Positions 48,882 through 59,400 of a stretch of 64,000 bases of DNA are shown in pieces. Under the pieces are notes generated by a model that saw only the letters and a program-made list of their open reading frames with translations, did not search any database and was not told the DNA's origin. The stretch is from Tritrichomonas musculus (lineage: Eukaryota > Parabasalia > Tritrichomonadida > Tritrichomonadidae): the NCBI GenBank assembly GCA_039105265.1, contig JAPFFF010000001.1:11098001-11162000 (forward strand), given 5' to 3'. The position numbers and the translations under genes are program-made. How positions within the stretch are numbered: position 1 is the stretch's first letter; each line of letters starts with the position of its first letter.

Positions 48882-51563
48882 ATGAATGATGGGAATTCAC
48901 TCCAATTTCTCATCAACAAAAAAATTGCTCAACTAATTAAACTTATCAATCATTTAGATGCAGTCAATGCTGAAAGAGAATATAGCACATCTTTTTTCGA
49001 AAATAATTTTGATGATTTTTACGAGCAATTATTAAATAATCATAATCAATCTCTTCAAAATATATATAACCAATATGAATCAACCAATAAAAAATCGGAA
49101 AACTTAATGAAAAAAGAATATGAAAATTGTGTATACCAATTATTTAATGTTTTAAACGATAATATAGCTAATTTAAAAGAAAATATCAGCGAAGTTAATT
49201 CTTATGTTGATTTTAAAGCATTAGATTTATTTAAAATCGTAAAAATGATCAATAACAATATCGATATCTTTAATCAGCAAATTAAATCGATGTCAATAGA
49301 AAAAATTGAAAATATTAAAAAACAAAAAGAGAAATTAATCAAAGAGCATCAAATAAAAATAGACTTAGTCGATACAGAATCAAATTCAAAAATCAAAAAT
49401 TTTGAAATTGAATCTCAAAAAAAGTTCATCGAATTAAGTGATAATTTTAATAGGACAATCGAAGATTTAAAATCACAACTCAAACATCCAGACGATATGA
49501 AACTTACAGTGCCATGCAATAATCAATCATTGGCAGAATTAAAAATCAAAATAAATCAATTTCAATTGAAAATCTCTAAAATCAAAGAAAAAGTTCAATT
49601 GTATATTACTTTCATTCAAAATACTTTTTGTCAACAGAAAGAGAATATGAAGAATCTAACAGATGCTTTAAGAGCTGATACAAACAATTTCAAAACGGAA
49701 AAACAATCATTAAAAAACAACGACGATCAACTTTTGAATACACACAATTCAAAAAGTCAGGAAAACAAAAAATACGATGAATTATTACTGAAAATGAATG
49801 AAGAAGTGAATGAACTTGAAAATTTAGAGAAATTGAAAGAAACAGTTTATTTATCTCTTTTAAAAAGTCATCAAAAAGAAATCGAAGATTTGAAAACGGT
49901 TTTTGTGAATATTGAAAAGAGAACAAGTATTCAAAATCAAAATGAAATTGAATTATTTAAGAGAGAAAACATTAATGAACAAAAAATTGCAGAAAAAAGG
50001 ATGATCATTCATGATCTTTCTTCAGAAAAACAAGCTCTTTTAAATTCACTTTTTCAAAGCGACATTCAAAAATTGAATAACTCATTTGAAATAGAAAAAA
50101 AAGAACTCATGAGAAAAATTGACAATGATTTCAAAAACAACCAAAAACAAGAAAAATTACTGATTGGTGCTGTTTCTGACTCACATCGAAACGTATTTTT
50201 TGTCAAAAATAACGAAATAGCGCGAAATTACGACTCAGAACTTGACAAAATTCGGAATGAATACAAAGAACGAAATTATGAAGAAGAAATCAATATTTTT
50301 TATTCAAACAAACAAAAAGAATTAGAAGAAGAATATTTAAATATTTCATCATCATTGTTAGTGGATAACAATGATGGTGAAATTGAGCGGTTAGATGCTG
50401 AAATTAAAAAATTGAATGAATTGAAAAAGTCAAAAATTGAGGGGATTCAAAAAGAAAGAAAATTAATTATCGATTCATTCTTCAATCAAGAAAAAAATGA
50501 ATCAATTCGACATGAAAAAATCATTAAAAATGATCAAGAAATTATTTCCCAGAAATCAAACGAAACTAATGAAAAAATGAATGATTTAAGAAACGAGTTT
50601 AATTCTCGTTTTGAAAAGCTTGAAATTTCTTGTAGCCAATTCAAAATATTACTGGACAAAGAGAAACATAAAAATTGTTCAAGTATAATTGAATTGAATG
50701 AAGCTTTCGATCGAAATGAAAAAGAAATGAAAAACATTTTCAATAAAGTAAAAAAAGATGCTGAAAAAGAGATTGAAAAAGTGAAACAAATGAATGAAAA
50801 CAAAAAAGAAATTATTAATAAACAAATAAATGAAATGAAAGAAAAAGTTGAAAAATTCAAACAAAAAATTGAAAACAAATCATTCAAAAAGTCAGAATTA
50901 ATTGAAAAATCTAAAAGTGAAGTTCACCAAAAAATTGAGAGAATTCACGAAAATCTAAAAAGTCAACAAAACTTATTAGCATCCATTCTTTCCGACACTT
51001 TAAGATATTTTCAAGATAAACATTCAGAAAATTTGAATGCTTTAAATGACCAAATAAGCAAACAAAAAGAAATCAATCAAAGTGGCAATTTTCAAGAAGG
51101 AATAAATCCTTCAAATTTAGAAAATCTTCTCATTTTGTTTACAAATAATATAACCAATGAAATTAAAGAGTTTAAAACCAAACATGAAAACAGAATAAAC
51201 GAATTAAATCAGAAAATAATTGAAATAAAAGAAAAAAATTCATTTCTTCAGAATTCTTGTAATGAAAACACAATGAGAAATGAAGAAGTTTTGTTGATTG
51301 AAAAACTTGAAAATGAATTTGCTATTCTTGATCAGCATATGAAGGATATTACCCTTGATCTTGCTAATTATAAAAAGAAATTGGTCTCACAAGAAGGAAC
51401 TTACAATTCGCAGTTTGGTTGCACACCAACTGTTGCAGTACTGAGGCCGAAAACGGGCTATGGACAAGTGGCTACAAGAGGATCATTAAGGCCAAATACC
51501 ACAATTACTATTAATAGATCAAAAGCTCTCTTAAAAAATCGCACAACTGTTGTTCATTTTTGA
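48882..51563 (+). CDS. Very long coiled-coil protein
   Basis: 893 residues from MNDGNSLQFLINKK. Apart from a short globular N-terminus and a 60-residue tail, the protein is one extended coiled coil rich in N, K, E and Q. The tail (QFGCTPTVAVLRPKTGYGQV, then basic and Thr-rich) is distinct and better conserved in composition, possibly a docking site. No family named. The size and composition suit a structural filament or basal-body protein. AAACGAA lies 15 bp before the ATG. Confidence 0.68.
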   Translation: MNDGNSLQFLINKKIAQLIKLINHLDAVNAEREYSTSFFENNFDDFYEQLLNNHNQSLQNIYNQYESTNKKSENLMKKEYENCVYQLFNVLNDNIANLKENISEVNSYVDFKALDLFKIVKMINNNIDIFNQQIKSMSIEKIENIKKQKEKLIKEHQIKIDLVDTESNSKIKNFEIESQKKFIELSDNFNRTIEDLKSQLKHPDDMKLTVPCNNQSLAELKIKINQFQLKISKIKEKVQLYITFIQNTFCQQKENMKNLTDALRADTNNFKTEKQSLKNNDDQLLNTHNSKSQENKKYDELLLKMNEEVNELENLEKLKETVYLSLLKSHQKEIEDLKTVFVNIEKRTSIQNQNEIELFKRENINEQKIAEKRMIIHDLSSEKQALLNSLFQSDIQKLNNSFEIEKKELMRKIDNDFKNNQKQEKLLIGAVSDSHRNVFFVKNNEIARNYDSELDKIRNEYKERNYEEEINIFYSNKQKELEEEYLNISSSLLVDNNDGEIERLDAEIKKLNELKKSKIEGIQKERKLIIDSFFNQEKNESIRHEKIIKNDQEIISQKSNETNEKMNDLRNEFNSRFEKLEISCSQFKILLDKEKHKNCSSIIELNEAFDRNEKEMKNIFNKVKKDAEKEIEKVKQMNENKKEIINKQINEMKEKVEKFKQKIENKSFKKSELIEKSKSEVHQKIERIHENLKSQQNLLASILSDTLRYFQDKHSENLNALNDQISKQKEINQSGNFQEGINPSNLENLLILFTNNITNEIKEFKTKHENRINELNQKIIEIKEKNSFLQNSCNENTMRNEEVLLIEKLENEFAILDQHMKDITLDLANYKKKLVSQEGTYNSQFGCTPTVAVLRPKTGYGQVATRGSLRPNTTITINRSKALLKNRTTVVHF

Positions 51564-51745
51564 ATCAGATATGGGGAAAAAAAATTCTTTTTTTTTTTTT
51601 ATTTGATAATAAAAATGTTTGTAATTTATGATCATTTTTCTTTTTATTTATTAATGAAAAAATTATTCTATTGAAATTCTTGAAGGTATTATCAAAAAAT
51701 TGAATAAGATTTATCAAATTATCAATAATAATTTATAAACATCAT

Positions 51746-52450
51746 ATGAATCAGGAAGAATCAGATCTTAACTCGAAAGATATAACAAATGATTTTAAAG
51801 TACCGTCGGATATAGAATCAGACTTTCAAGATAATCATGTTGATCAAGAAGATGAATTTCAATCAATATTTCAAATTGAATCCAAATATCATGATCTTAA
51901 ATTTCACAATAGGCCAAAACAAAATTCTCAGAAAAATAATAAAATATGCTTAGATCCACCAGCGATATATTCTTTTAGAGGCCTTGTTGAAATACCAACT
52001 CAAATTAAAAAACAAAATTTAAATCATGAAACCTTTTTAAAAGCAAGGATTGCCTTAGAAAAACAATTAGAAATAATTGGTCTTGCAGATGATCATCCTT
52101 TAGATAATGATAATGCATTATCTAAAACAGGGGATTTGTATACCTCTAAGTTAGCAGATCAAATTTGTTCTCTTCAAAAATATAAAATTAGAAAATCACA
52201 GAAAGAATACAATGAAGTATTATTTTTAAATGACACTTACTTGCAACAACCGGATTTAATTTCTCCAAATGATATTAATCCATACAAAGAATCTAGATTA
52301 ATTCTTCTTGATCAATTTCAATGCTCATTTAAACCAAATAATAACTCAAATGACGATTTACATGCGACAATGAAGGAAATATGTGGTCATTATAATGATA
52401 CTGCATTTAATGTTGATCAAGCATTTGATCTTCTTCAGCAAATCACTTGA
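51746..52450 (+). CDS. Hypothetical protein, 234 residues
   Basis: Start MNQEESDLNSKDITND. The first ~75 residues are acidic and polar. The middle (about 85-130) is helical with LKARIALEKQLEIIGLADD, and helical stretches continue to the C-terminus (FNVDQAFDLLQQIT). No motif or family is recognised. It lies between the 893-residue coiled-coil gene and, convergently, the IBD gene. Coding is supported by an uninterrupted frame with normal amino-acid use; function unknown. Confidence 0.55.
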   Translation: MNQEESDLNSKDITNDFKVPSDIESDFQDNHVDQEDEFQSIFQIESKYHDLKFHNRPKQNSQKNNKICLDPPAIYSFRGLVEIPTQIKKQNLNHETFLKARIALEKQLEIIGLADDHPLDNDNALSKTGDLYTSKLADQICSLQKYKIRKSQKEYNEVLFLNDTYLQQPDLISPNDINPYKESRLILLDQFQCSFKPNNNSNDDLHATMKEICGHYNDTAFNVDQAFDLLQQIT

Positions 52451-52638
52451 TTTTTAATATAATGTTTGTTTTTTTTTCTAAATATAAAATGTTCATTAAA
52501 ATATATTTAATTTTTTAGCTAGAATATAAATAATATAAATTGCACATATACATATATGTTTAAATAAGATAGACACATTTATTTACAAATACAAATAAAG
52601 ACATAAAAGTATAATGAAAATTTGAAATTGAAAAAAAA

Positions 52639-53265
52639 TTAAAATATTTCATTATATTGATATAGATCACATTTTTGGTTATTACTAATACTGTAAAGAT
52701 CTTTTGGCGTAAGTTGGAAAATGTCATTATCGTCATTTTCTGAAGTAAAGATATCAATCTGATCTTCTTTTTTATCATTATTAATTGAAAGTAAATTATC
52801 ATTTTTTGTCAACAAATTCGAATTAGGAACATTTGCTTTTTTTCTAATTGTCCACTGCCTAATTTCGCTAGAATTATTTTTAAGGAAAGGAAACGTGTCT
52901 AAAATAAGGTTGGTAGCTCTTCCACGAGTAAGAGTTACGTTCAAACCGATTTTTGTTAATGATGCATTTAGTGATGATTTACATCTATTAAGTATGATTT
53001 TCAATTGTTGTATATTTGTTGCAATTCCTTTGTTTTCTGGAAGCCAGTATATTCCACAAACTAGGCCACGCTTCCAGTCATCACTATTTCCCTGAACAAC
53101 AAATTTTTTCAGATTTTCTATTTCGTTAGTAAATTTTGATTCCGATTTTTTATGTCCCCCTTTCTGAGAATTTCTAATTGAATCATACTGTAGCTTGTCC
53201 ATGTCGTCTAGGAGATAATAAAATTTAGGAAGATTACATTTAAATTGAGTAAAAAGAATAGCCAT
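52639..53265 (-). CDS. Initiator binding domain (IBD) transcription factor, IBP39-like
   Basis: 208 residues. About residues 10-145 match the winged-helix IBD known from T. vaginalis IBP39, which binds the TCA-type initiator of protein-coding genes. Hallmarks are SDDWKRGLVCGIYWLPEN, NIQQLKIILNRCKSSLNASL, FPFLKNNSSEIRQWTIRKKA. The C-terminal 60 residues are acidic and serine/asparagine-rich and lack a clear C-domain for RNA polymerase II binding as in IBP39. It probably acts in the nucleus as a promoter-binding factor. The family is restricted to parabasalids, which is strong evidence for the organism group. Confidence 0.85.
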   Translation of the reverse strand: MAILFTQFKCNLPKFYYLLDDMDKLQYDSIRNSQKGGHKKSESKFTNEIENLKKFVVQGNSDDWKRGLVCGIYWLPENKGIATNIQQLKIILNRCKSSLNASLTKIGLNVTLTRGRATNLILDTFPFLKNNSSEIRQWTIRKKANVPNSNLLTKNDNLLSINNDKKEDQIDIFTSENDDNDIFQLTPKDLYSISNNQKCDLYQYNEIF

Positions 53266-53767
53266 TATAGAATGATTAAATTTGTAGAAATTGAATTAAA
53301 AACTTTTTGATTAATAAACAGTTGGTCAAGTCAAAAATCGACCTTTTATAGGTCAGTTATAACTGAAAAAAATATTGAAAATTCAATTATACATTGAAAA
53401 GAATAGAAATCTCGTTCAAAATTTACATAGAAATTTGACAATTTTTCAATACTAATAAAGATAATTCTATTAATTATCAAAAATAATAAATTTTTTGATA
53501 TTGGTTTATCTTTGCGTATTGAAAATAATAAAGGAAAATTATAAAATATATCATTCATAACATATAATATACTTTAAATATTGACATTTTAATAGACCAA
53601 TAATTAGGCTTGAATCCAATTTAATTACAAAAACAATTTGGGTGAAAATTTTTTTTCTAGAATAACCAAAAAGAACATAAATCATATAAACTGCTTTTTA
53701 TGTTTTACAATGAAATAAATAGTTAAAGCTTAGAAGATACACTGATTTTCATAGAGAAAAACACTTT
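53266..53767. other. AT-rich spacer between two minus-strand genes
   Basis: 502 bp, no recognisable gene or repeat. Confidence 0.45.
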
Positions 53768-54859
53768 TTATACATAATACCTTTTAGGCTTGGTTGATTT
53801 AGAAAGTGGTCGTGGTGGAGTATGCGTTACAATAGGAATAGTGGTAGTAGGCAAGCTCGAAAATAAATCAGATGAATTACTTTCTCCACTTTCAATATCG
53901 CGTCTAAGAAGGTTTTCTCGCTGTTCTAAGTTCTCTTTTTCTTCTCTTATAATCTTTTTGCAATCATTGACATACCTTAGATATTCATCTTCGTCAACAC
54001 CTTCAAACCAGAGTTCTTTGTTAGTCTCAAATTCTTCGGATATTTCAGCAAATGATGGCCTAGCACCCATATTTCGATCTGTACAATATGTATAGACATT
54101 CCATTGCGCATCATTCATTCCACTTGGACGAACAAATCTAGCACCTTCTGATATACGTTTCAATAAATTGTATGCAGTTCTGAATGGCCCCATTCCGTCA
54201 TCTAGTTCTTCAAGATTTGAAAAATATTGCAAATATGTTACACCGAACGAATATACATCAATCTTATTGTCGTAATCAATACCTTCTAATAGTTCTGGAG
54301 CCATATAAGCAGGAGAACCAAAATCTTGCTTGGTTAAATCAACATTTTCTCGCACTCTGCGTGATAAACCAAAATCAGCTATGCAGATATCGTAATTATC
54401 ATCCAGAAAAACATTCAAAGGTTTAAAATCGCGGTGCACAATCCCTTTCATATGAAGGAATTGCATTGTCGAACACATTCCATATACAGTGCACATCATT
54501 TTTGTTGGAGTCATTTTTTCAAACCCATCAGCTCCTTCGTTTCTTGCTACAAGAAAGTCATTCAACGTACCATTAGACATAAATGGTGTGACAGTTCGAG
54601 GAGGATCTAAAGAAAAAGTAATAAGTTTGAGACATTTTGGATGATTGATTCCTGCAAGAAGTTCAAATTCGCGCAATAAGCCCTTTGTTGCTGATTGTGA
54701 AACCAAAGGATCGGTGATTGTTTTGATAGCGACATGGAAATTATCTGATTTACGAAAACCTTCTCTTACCTGACCATAAGAACCTTGATATATAATTTCA
54801 GGATTAATATCAAAATTATTCTCGATATTGATAATAAAATTCGAAAGTAAAATGGCCAT
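53768..54859 (-). CDS. Protein kinase, TKL-like
   Basis: 363 residues with a complete catalytic domain. The glycine loop is YQGSYGQV (G26, G29), the ATP lysine is K46 in VAIKTI, the catalytic loop is HRDFKPLN (D144), the metal-binding motif DFG begins at D162, and the activation segment ends in PAYMAPELLEG. The helical C-lobe ends near residue 280. The tail carries a coiled-coil stretch (KKIIREEKENLEQRENLL) and a Ser/Thr/Pro-rich end. All key residues are intact, so it is likely active. Trichomonads have a large expanded TKL kinome. No transmembrane segment. Confidence 0.85.
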   Translation of the reverse strand: MAILLSNFIINIENNFDINPEIIYQGSYGQVREGFRKSDNFHVAIKTITDPLVSQSATKGLLREFELLAGINHPKCLKLITFSLDPPRTVTPFMSNGTLNDFLVARNEGADGFEKMTPTKMMCTVYGMCSTMQFLHMKGIVHRDFKPLNVFLDDNYDICIADFGLSRRVRENVDLTKQDFGSPAYMAPELLEGIDYDNKIDVYSFGVTYLQYFSNLEELDDGMGPFRTAYNLLKRISEGARFVRPSGMNDAQWNVYTYCTDRNMGARPSFAEISEEFETNKELWFEGVDEDEYLRYVNDCKKIIREEKENLEQRENLLRRDIESGESNSSDLFSSLPTTTIPIVTHTPPRPLSKSTKPKRYYV

Positions 54860-55615
54860 AAAATATTGTGAAAATTTTTAAAATTAGAGTTTTTCAGAAT
54901 TTTCGGTTAGTTTTCAAATTTGAATGCTTCATTCAATTTCCTTTCAATTTTTTGAGGCAAACATGCAAGGTAGTCGTTTCTCGTGCACTAAAAGATTTCA
55001 AAGTTTCTTATTTCCAAAATAATATTCTTATGGTCGCATATCATATGAATTTAGGATTCTTTATTCTTCAATTTCTTTTTGGAAGAAAATTAGTTAATAT
55101 TATTTAAGAAAAATTTCTCCATATTTTTACTTTAGTAATCTGATGATTTGCTTCTAGTGTTGAAAGAAAATGAACAAATAGTGCCTAATTTACTTTTTAT
55201 TAAATTTTTGAAAAAGATACTGAATCTTTTATGCAAAAAATGTATTAAAATCTCCTTAATTTTTATATATGATTCATATAAAAATATTTAATTACAGAAA
55301 TATATACATAAATTAAATAAATTTATTTAATATAATTATAATGTTCATTATCGATCAGCATATTTCATTAACATCAGTTTATTTTAGAAATTATTTGAAC
55401 ATACACTAAATGTACAGTTTAGTTTATTACAGAAAAGCTGATATTATACATTTTTTTATAATGGAAATTGAAATCTTCTGCGCAGAAAAACGGAGTCGTT
55501 TCATATTCATGTTATATGTACATTCAAATTCAAATAAGCTTTTTTGTTTTTCTTGATCACATTTTTGAATAGTATTAATAAAAAAATGATCAAGACTATG
55601 AATTTCAAAGATTAA
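54860..55615. other. AT-rich region before the actin-related pseudogene
   Basis: No clear gene. The upstream part of the actin-related relic might lie here but I cannot read it reliably. Confidence 0.4.
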
Positions 55616-55619
55616 TATA

Positions 55620-56050
55620 AATGATAGAGAATGGAGTCGTTTCAAAAATTCATCAGAACTTGATGCTACGTGTACGATTCCAGAAGGACAAAAGATCATA
55701 TTAGAAGATCAACTTATTTCATGCAACAGGGCACTTGATCAAGTATCATCCTATTTATATGGAGCAATATCAGATTGCGACATGGCCCTTCAGAATGAAC
55801 TAACTTCTAATATTTTAATTTCTGGAGGCGTTGCAATATATTCAAATTTTTCAAAATGGTTAAAAAAAGATATGGATAACTTAAGCAACAGAAATTGCAC
55901 AATTCATGAACTATACCAGATAGACAATATGCATCTTGGATTGGCGGCTCGAAGCTTTCCCATTTACCTGCTTTTGATCAAATGTTAATCTCACGCAGCG
56001 AATATGACGATACTAGTGTCCAAATTGTTCATCAAAAATCTTTTTGTTAA
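55620..56050 (+). pseudogene. Actin-related protein pseudogene, C-terminal fragment
   Basis: The plus strand reads SSELDATCTIPEGQKIILED, then LYGAISDCDMALQNELTSNI and LISGGVAIYSNFSKWL, which correspond to actin subdomains 3 and 4 (the LSGG loop). A shift of frame near 55935 is then needed to continue IGGSKLSHLPAFDQMLISRS and EYDDTSVQIVHQKSF, the counterpart of the actin C-terminus (SKQEYDESGPSIVHRKCF). The stop is at 56048-56050. N-terminal subdomains are absent. It is a truncated, frame-shifted host gene copy, closer to an ARP than to conventional actin. Confidence 0.8.
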
Positions 56051-56460
56051 TGCTTTTTGTATATAAAAACTAAGGTTATTCTCAAATATTTATTTTTAAT
56101 TCTAATATACCATTAGGGATCGGCGAGCTTTTGTGTATTTCATTGATACTAAATTATATTTATCTTGTACTTAAGCAAAACATTTCTTTATAGTGCAATT
56201 CTAAGGTTCAGATCTGATATCATCAAAATAATAAAGTACATTTCCATTTATTTGCAATATATGGAAAGACTGCATCAAAAATTGAAACTTTTGAAAGTCC
56301 AAGGAATAATCCAGCATTTTCTTGGATTTTGTAATCCAGAAATAATAATAAACAAATTATTTCCTGAAATATTAAAAGTCTACTCATTATTCAAGAAAGA
56401 AAAAAAATTTAATCTACAAGAAATCAAATAATTAATAATATTTTAATATTTATTACACAA
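56051..56460. other. Spacer after the actin-related pseudogene
   Basis: AT-rich. A plus-strand open frame at 56165-56431 has weakly protein-like composition but no start context or recognisable similarity; I do not call it a gene. Confidence 0.4.
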
Positions 56461-59400
56461 TTACACAAATAGTTTTTGAAGAATATATAATAATAGTAAC
56501 ATAAAGAGTAATGTAAACCTAATGTTTCTAATACGTTTTTCAAACAACTTATAATCATTCATTTCAGGTGGTTCTTCATAATCAGAAGCTGCCAAATAAT
56601 ATTTTGTAGCTTCTCCATATCTTAATATATTATTAATTTCATTTTTTTCGATTAAGTATTCCGCGTATCTAAATTGAGCCTTTGATGTACATAAAGATCT
56701 AGAAATCATTGGCTGTGAAGCTGCCTCCTTAAACAAAGACAAAGCCAAACTTTTATTACATTTTACACCTTCACCTTTTTGAAGCATTCTGGCGAAATAA
56801 TATTGACCTTCTTTATTACCCATTTTAGCGGCTGTTCTGAAATATTTGAGTGCCAATTTAACGTTCTTTTTTTTAACGTATATTCCTTTTCTAAGCATTT
56901 TTCCATAATGAATCATTGCTTCAGATTGGCTTCTAGCAGCCTTTTTATAATAAACGGCCGCCAATTCGAGATTTTTCTGACATCCTTCGCCAACTTCAAG
57001 CATCATTGCGTAATGGAGCTGAGCAGGTGCGTAATTCTGATCAGCTGCCATTTTATAGTAAGAAGCCGCCTCAACCAAATCTTGTTTTAATTCGATCGAT
57101 TCGTCGCCTTCTTCAACGATCATTGCGTAGTTAAATTGAGCAATATTATAGCCTTCGTCGGCTGCCGTTTTCAACATTTTAACGGCCATTAAACGGTCAC
57201 CTTCGCCTGTTTTAAAAATTCTATTAGCAACGAAATTCAAGGCAATTGGATCGTTCTGCTTAGCCGCCTTCTTGAACCATCTTAAACTCTCAGGGACATT
57301 CGATTGGAAGCAGATCTCTTTGAGAAGCATTATCGCATACACGCGCATTGCTGTGGAGACTCCTTGCTCGGCAGCATTTCGGATGCAGCGTGCTGATTCT
57401 TGCATCATTTGAAGGGACGATATTTCAGACGCGTGACGAATCCCTGGTGAAGTGAGTCTAGCTTCATTTTTGATCACTTTTTCAAAGTATTTCACACTTT
57501 CTTTAACGTCTTTGTTGGTCCCTTGTCCGTTGTAAAGCATCGTGCCGTACTTGAAGGATGCGACAAGGTAGTTGGCATCTGCTGCGAGCTTCATGTAGCT
57601 CAACGCTTCTTTCCTGTTCCTGTTGATTCCGCGGCCATCGAACAGCATGAAGCCGATGTTGATCATGGCCGCATAGCTCCCGTTGTCGGCTGCCATTTTG
57701 TAGTACCGCGAGGCTTCTCGGAGATTCTTCGGAATTCCATGGCCATCGTCAATGATCAACGCATACGCGAGCTGCGCCCGAACACTGCCCGAATCAGCAG
57801 CCATCTTGATGCAATCGTTGGCAAGAGTGTCGCTCCCAATGACAACAACTCCGCTCGCAGTCAGGTTGCTTGGAACGTTGACTGTGTGACGGTTAAGCTT
57901 CGATGTTACATAGCTGCTCGAATTGTTGTTAAGAAGAAGAAGTCCAACCAAATATTGCGCATCACTCAAACCGTTGTTGGATGCCTTTACAATCAATTCA
58001 AGGCTTTCTGAAACTTTTTCACTGTTCTTCTCAATTTTTGGCAAATTTTCATCCCAGTAGTCGTCGAAGTACGCGTCCTTCTTACTGAAGAAGAAAGAAG
58101 AACTCGAATCAAACGAAAACTTCTTCTTATTGCTACTACTAGCGCTGCTGCTGCTGCTGCTGCTGTTGTTGTTGTTGCTTGCGGTCGACTCGGTTGGATT
58201 GATCAGGTTGATGAAGAACTTGAGGTCCATCTTGCCAACGTTGCGCGAGAAGTCGAAGTTGATCATCGCACATTGAAACTGGGCTCGACTGTCTCCAAGC
58301 GATGACGCTTTTTGAATGAGCTTGAGACCGTTTAGTTTGAGTGCTTTTATCAATTTGTCCTTCTTGGAGAGGCTCTTGGAAAGCACGCGAGTGACGAGCT
58401 GCCTGAACTTGCCGCCGCTTGGACTGGACTCGCATGACTCCTCTTTGCTGATGTAGTGCTTGTTGACGATACGAAACACTGCCTTTAGTATCTTGTAGTA
58501 CTTTTGGTTATACTCGTTATCGTCCTCATCACTTAAAACAAAACTATTTCTAGATTCATTTTGCTTCTTATCTTCTTCCATTTCTTCATCCAACTTTTCT
58601 TCTTCTTCAGTTTTTTTTAGGTTGTTTTGTAGTTCATTTTCTGGCGTTTTTGTTGTTCTTTCTTCTTTTTCTTCTTCCTCTTCTTCTTCTTCTTCCTCTT
58701 CTTCTTCTTCATCATCATCGATGCAATCTTCGTAATGGTTGAAGACGAGGTTTTCTGAGCGCTCCAGTTCGTGCCCCATGTAACAAAAGCGCTTCATTTT
58801 GAGAGCATCGCTAAAGTAGTACATGAGACACCCAAGGAAGTACATTGCACGGTGGCTCTCAAGCTTCACTGCCTGCAGCAGGTACTTCATTGCTTCAGAG
58901 ACGCTTTCCTTGATTGAAAAATTCAATGTCTTTTCGAGTTCATTATCAAGTTCCTTATCAAAAAGTTTCGAATGCTTGTCCAAGCAGATCAAAATGAGAA
59001 GCTTCGAATACATCACCATTGCATACGTGTTGTCCGAGTCAGCTGCGAGTTTCAGGTACTTCACTGATTCCTCGTTTTTGAGGAGAAAAGCAAGTTTTAG
59101 CTGGGCAATTGTGTAGCCTTGCTCAGCCGAGAGTCTAAAGTAACGAATGGCCTCATCAAGGTCAATTTGGACACCTTTTCCTTCCTCTAAAAAAGTGCCA
59201 TATATAAATTGGGCATTTCTATCGTTCTGTTGTGCGGCCAAATAATAATATTTGGCCGCATTCTTCAGAATTTGGGCTACTGATGAGTTGGAACTAACTA
59301 CTAAATTGGAGGACGATACGGAGGAGGAAGTTGATCCTGATGATGATGATGATGATGTCGACGATGATGAAGATTGAAACAAAATGTCAGTTGCTGCTTG

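Noticed and set aside
56165-56431. 88-codon plus-strand frame
   Set aside because: It needs a non-ATG start and shows no family resemblance; adjacent DNA is pseudogene and spacer.
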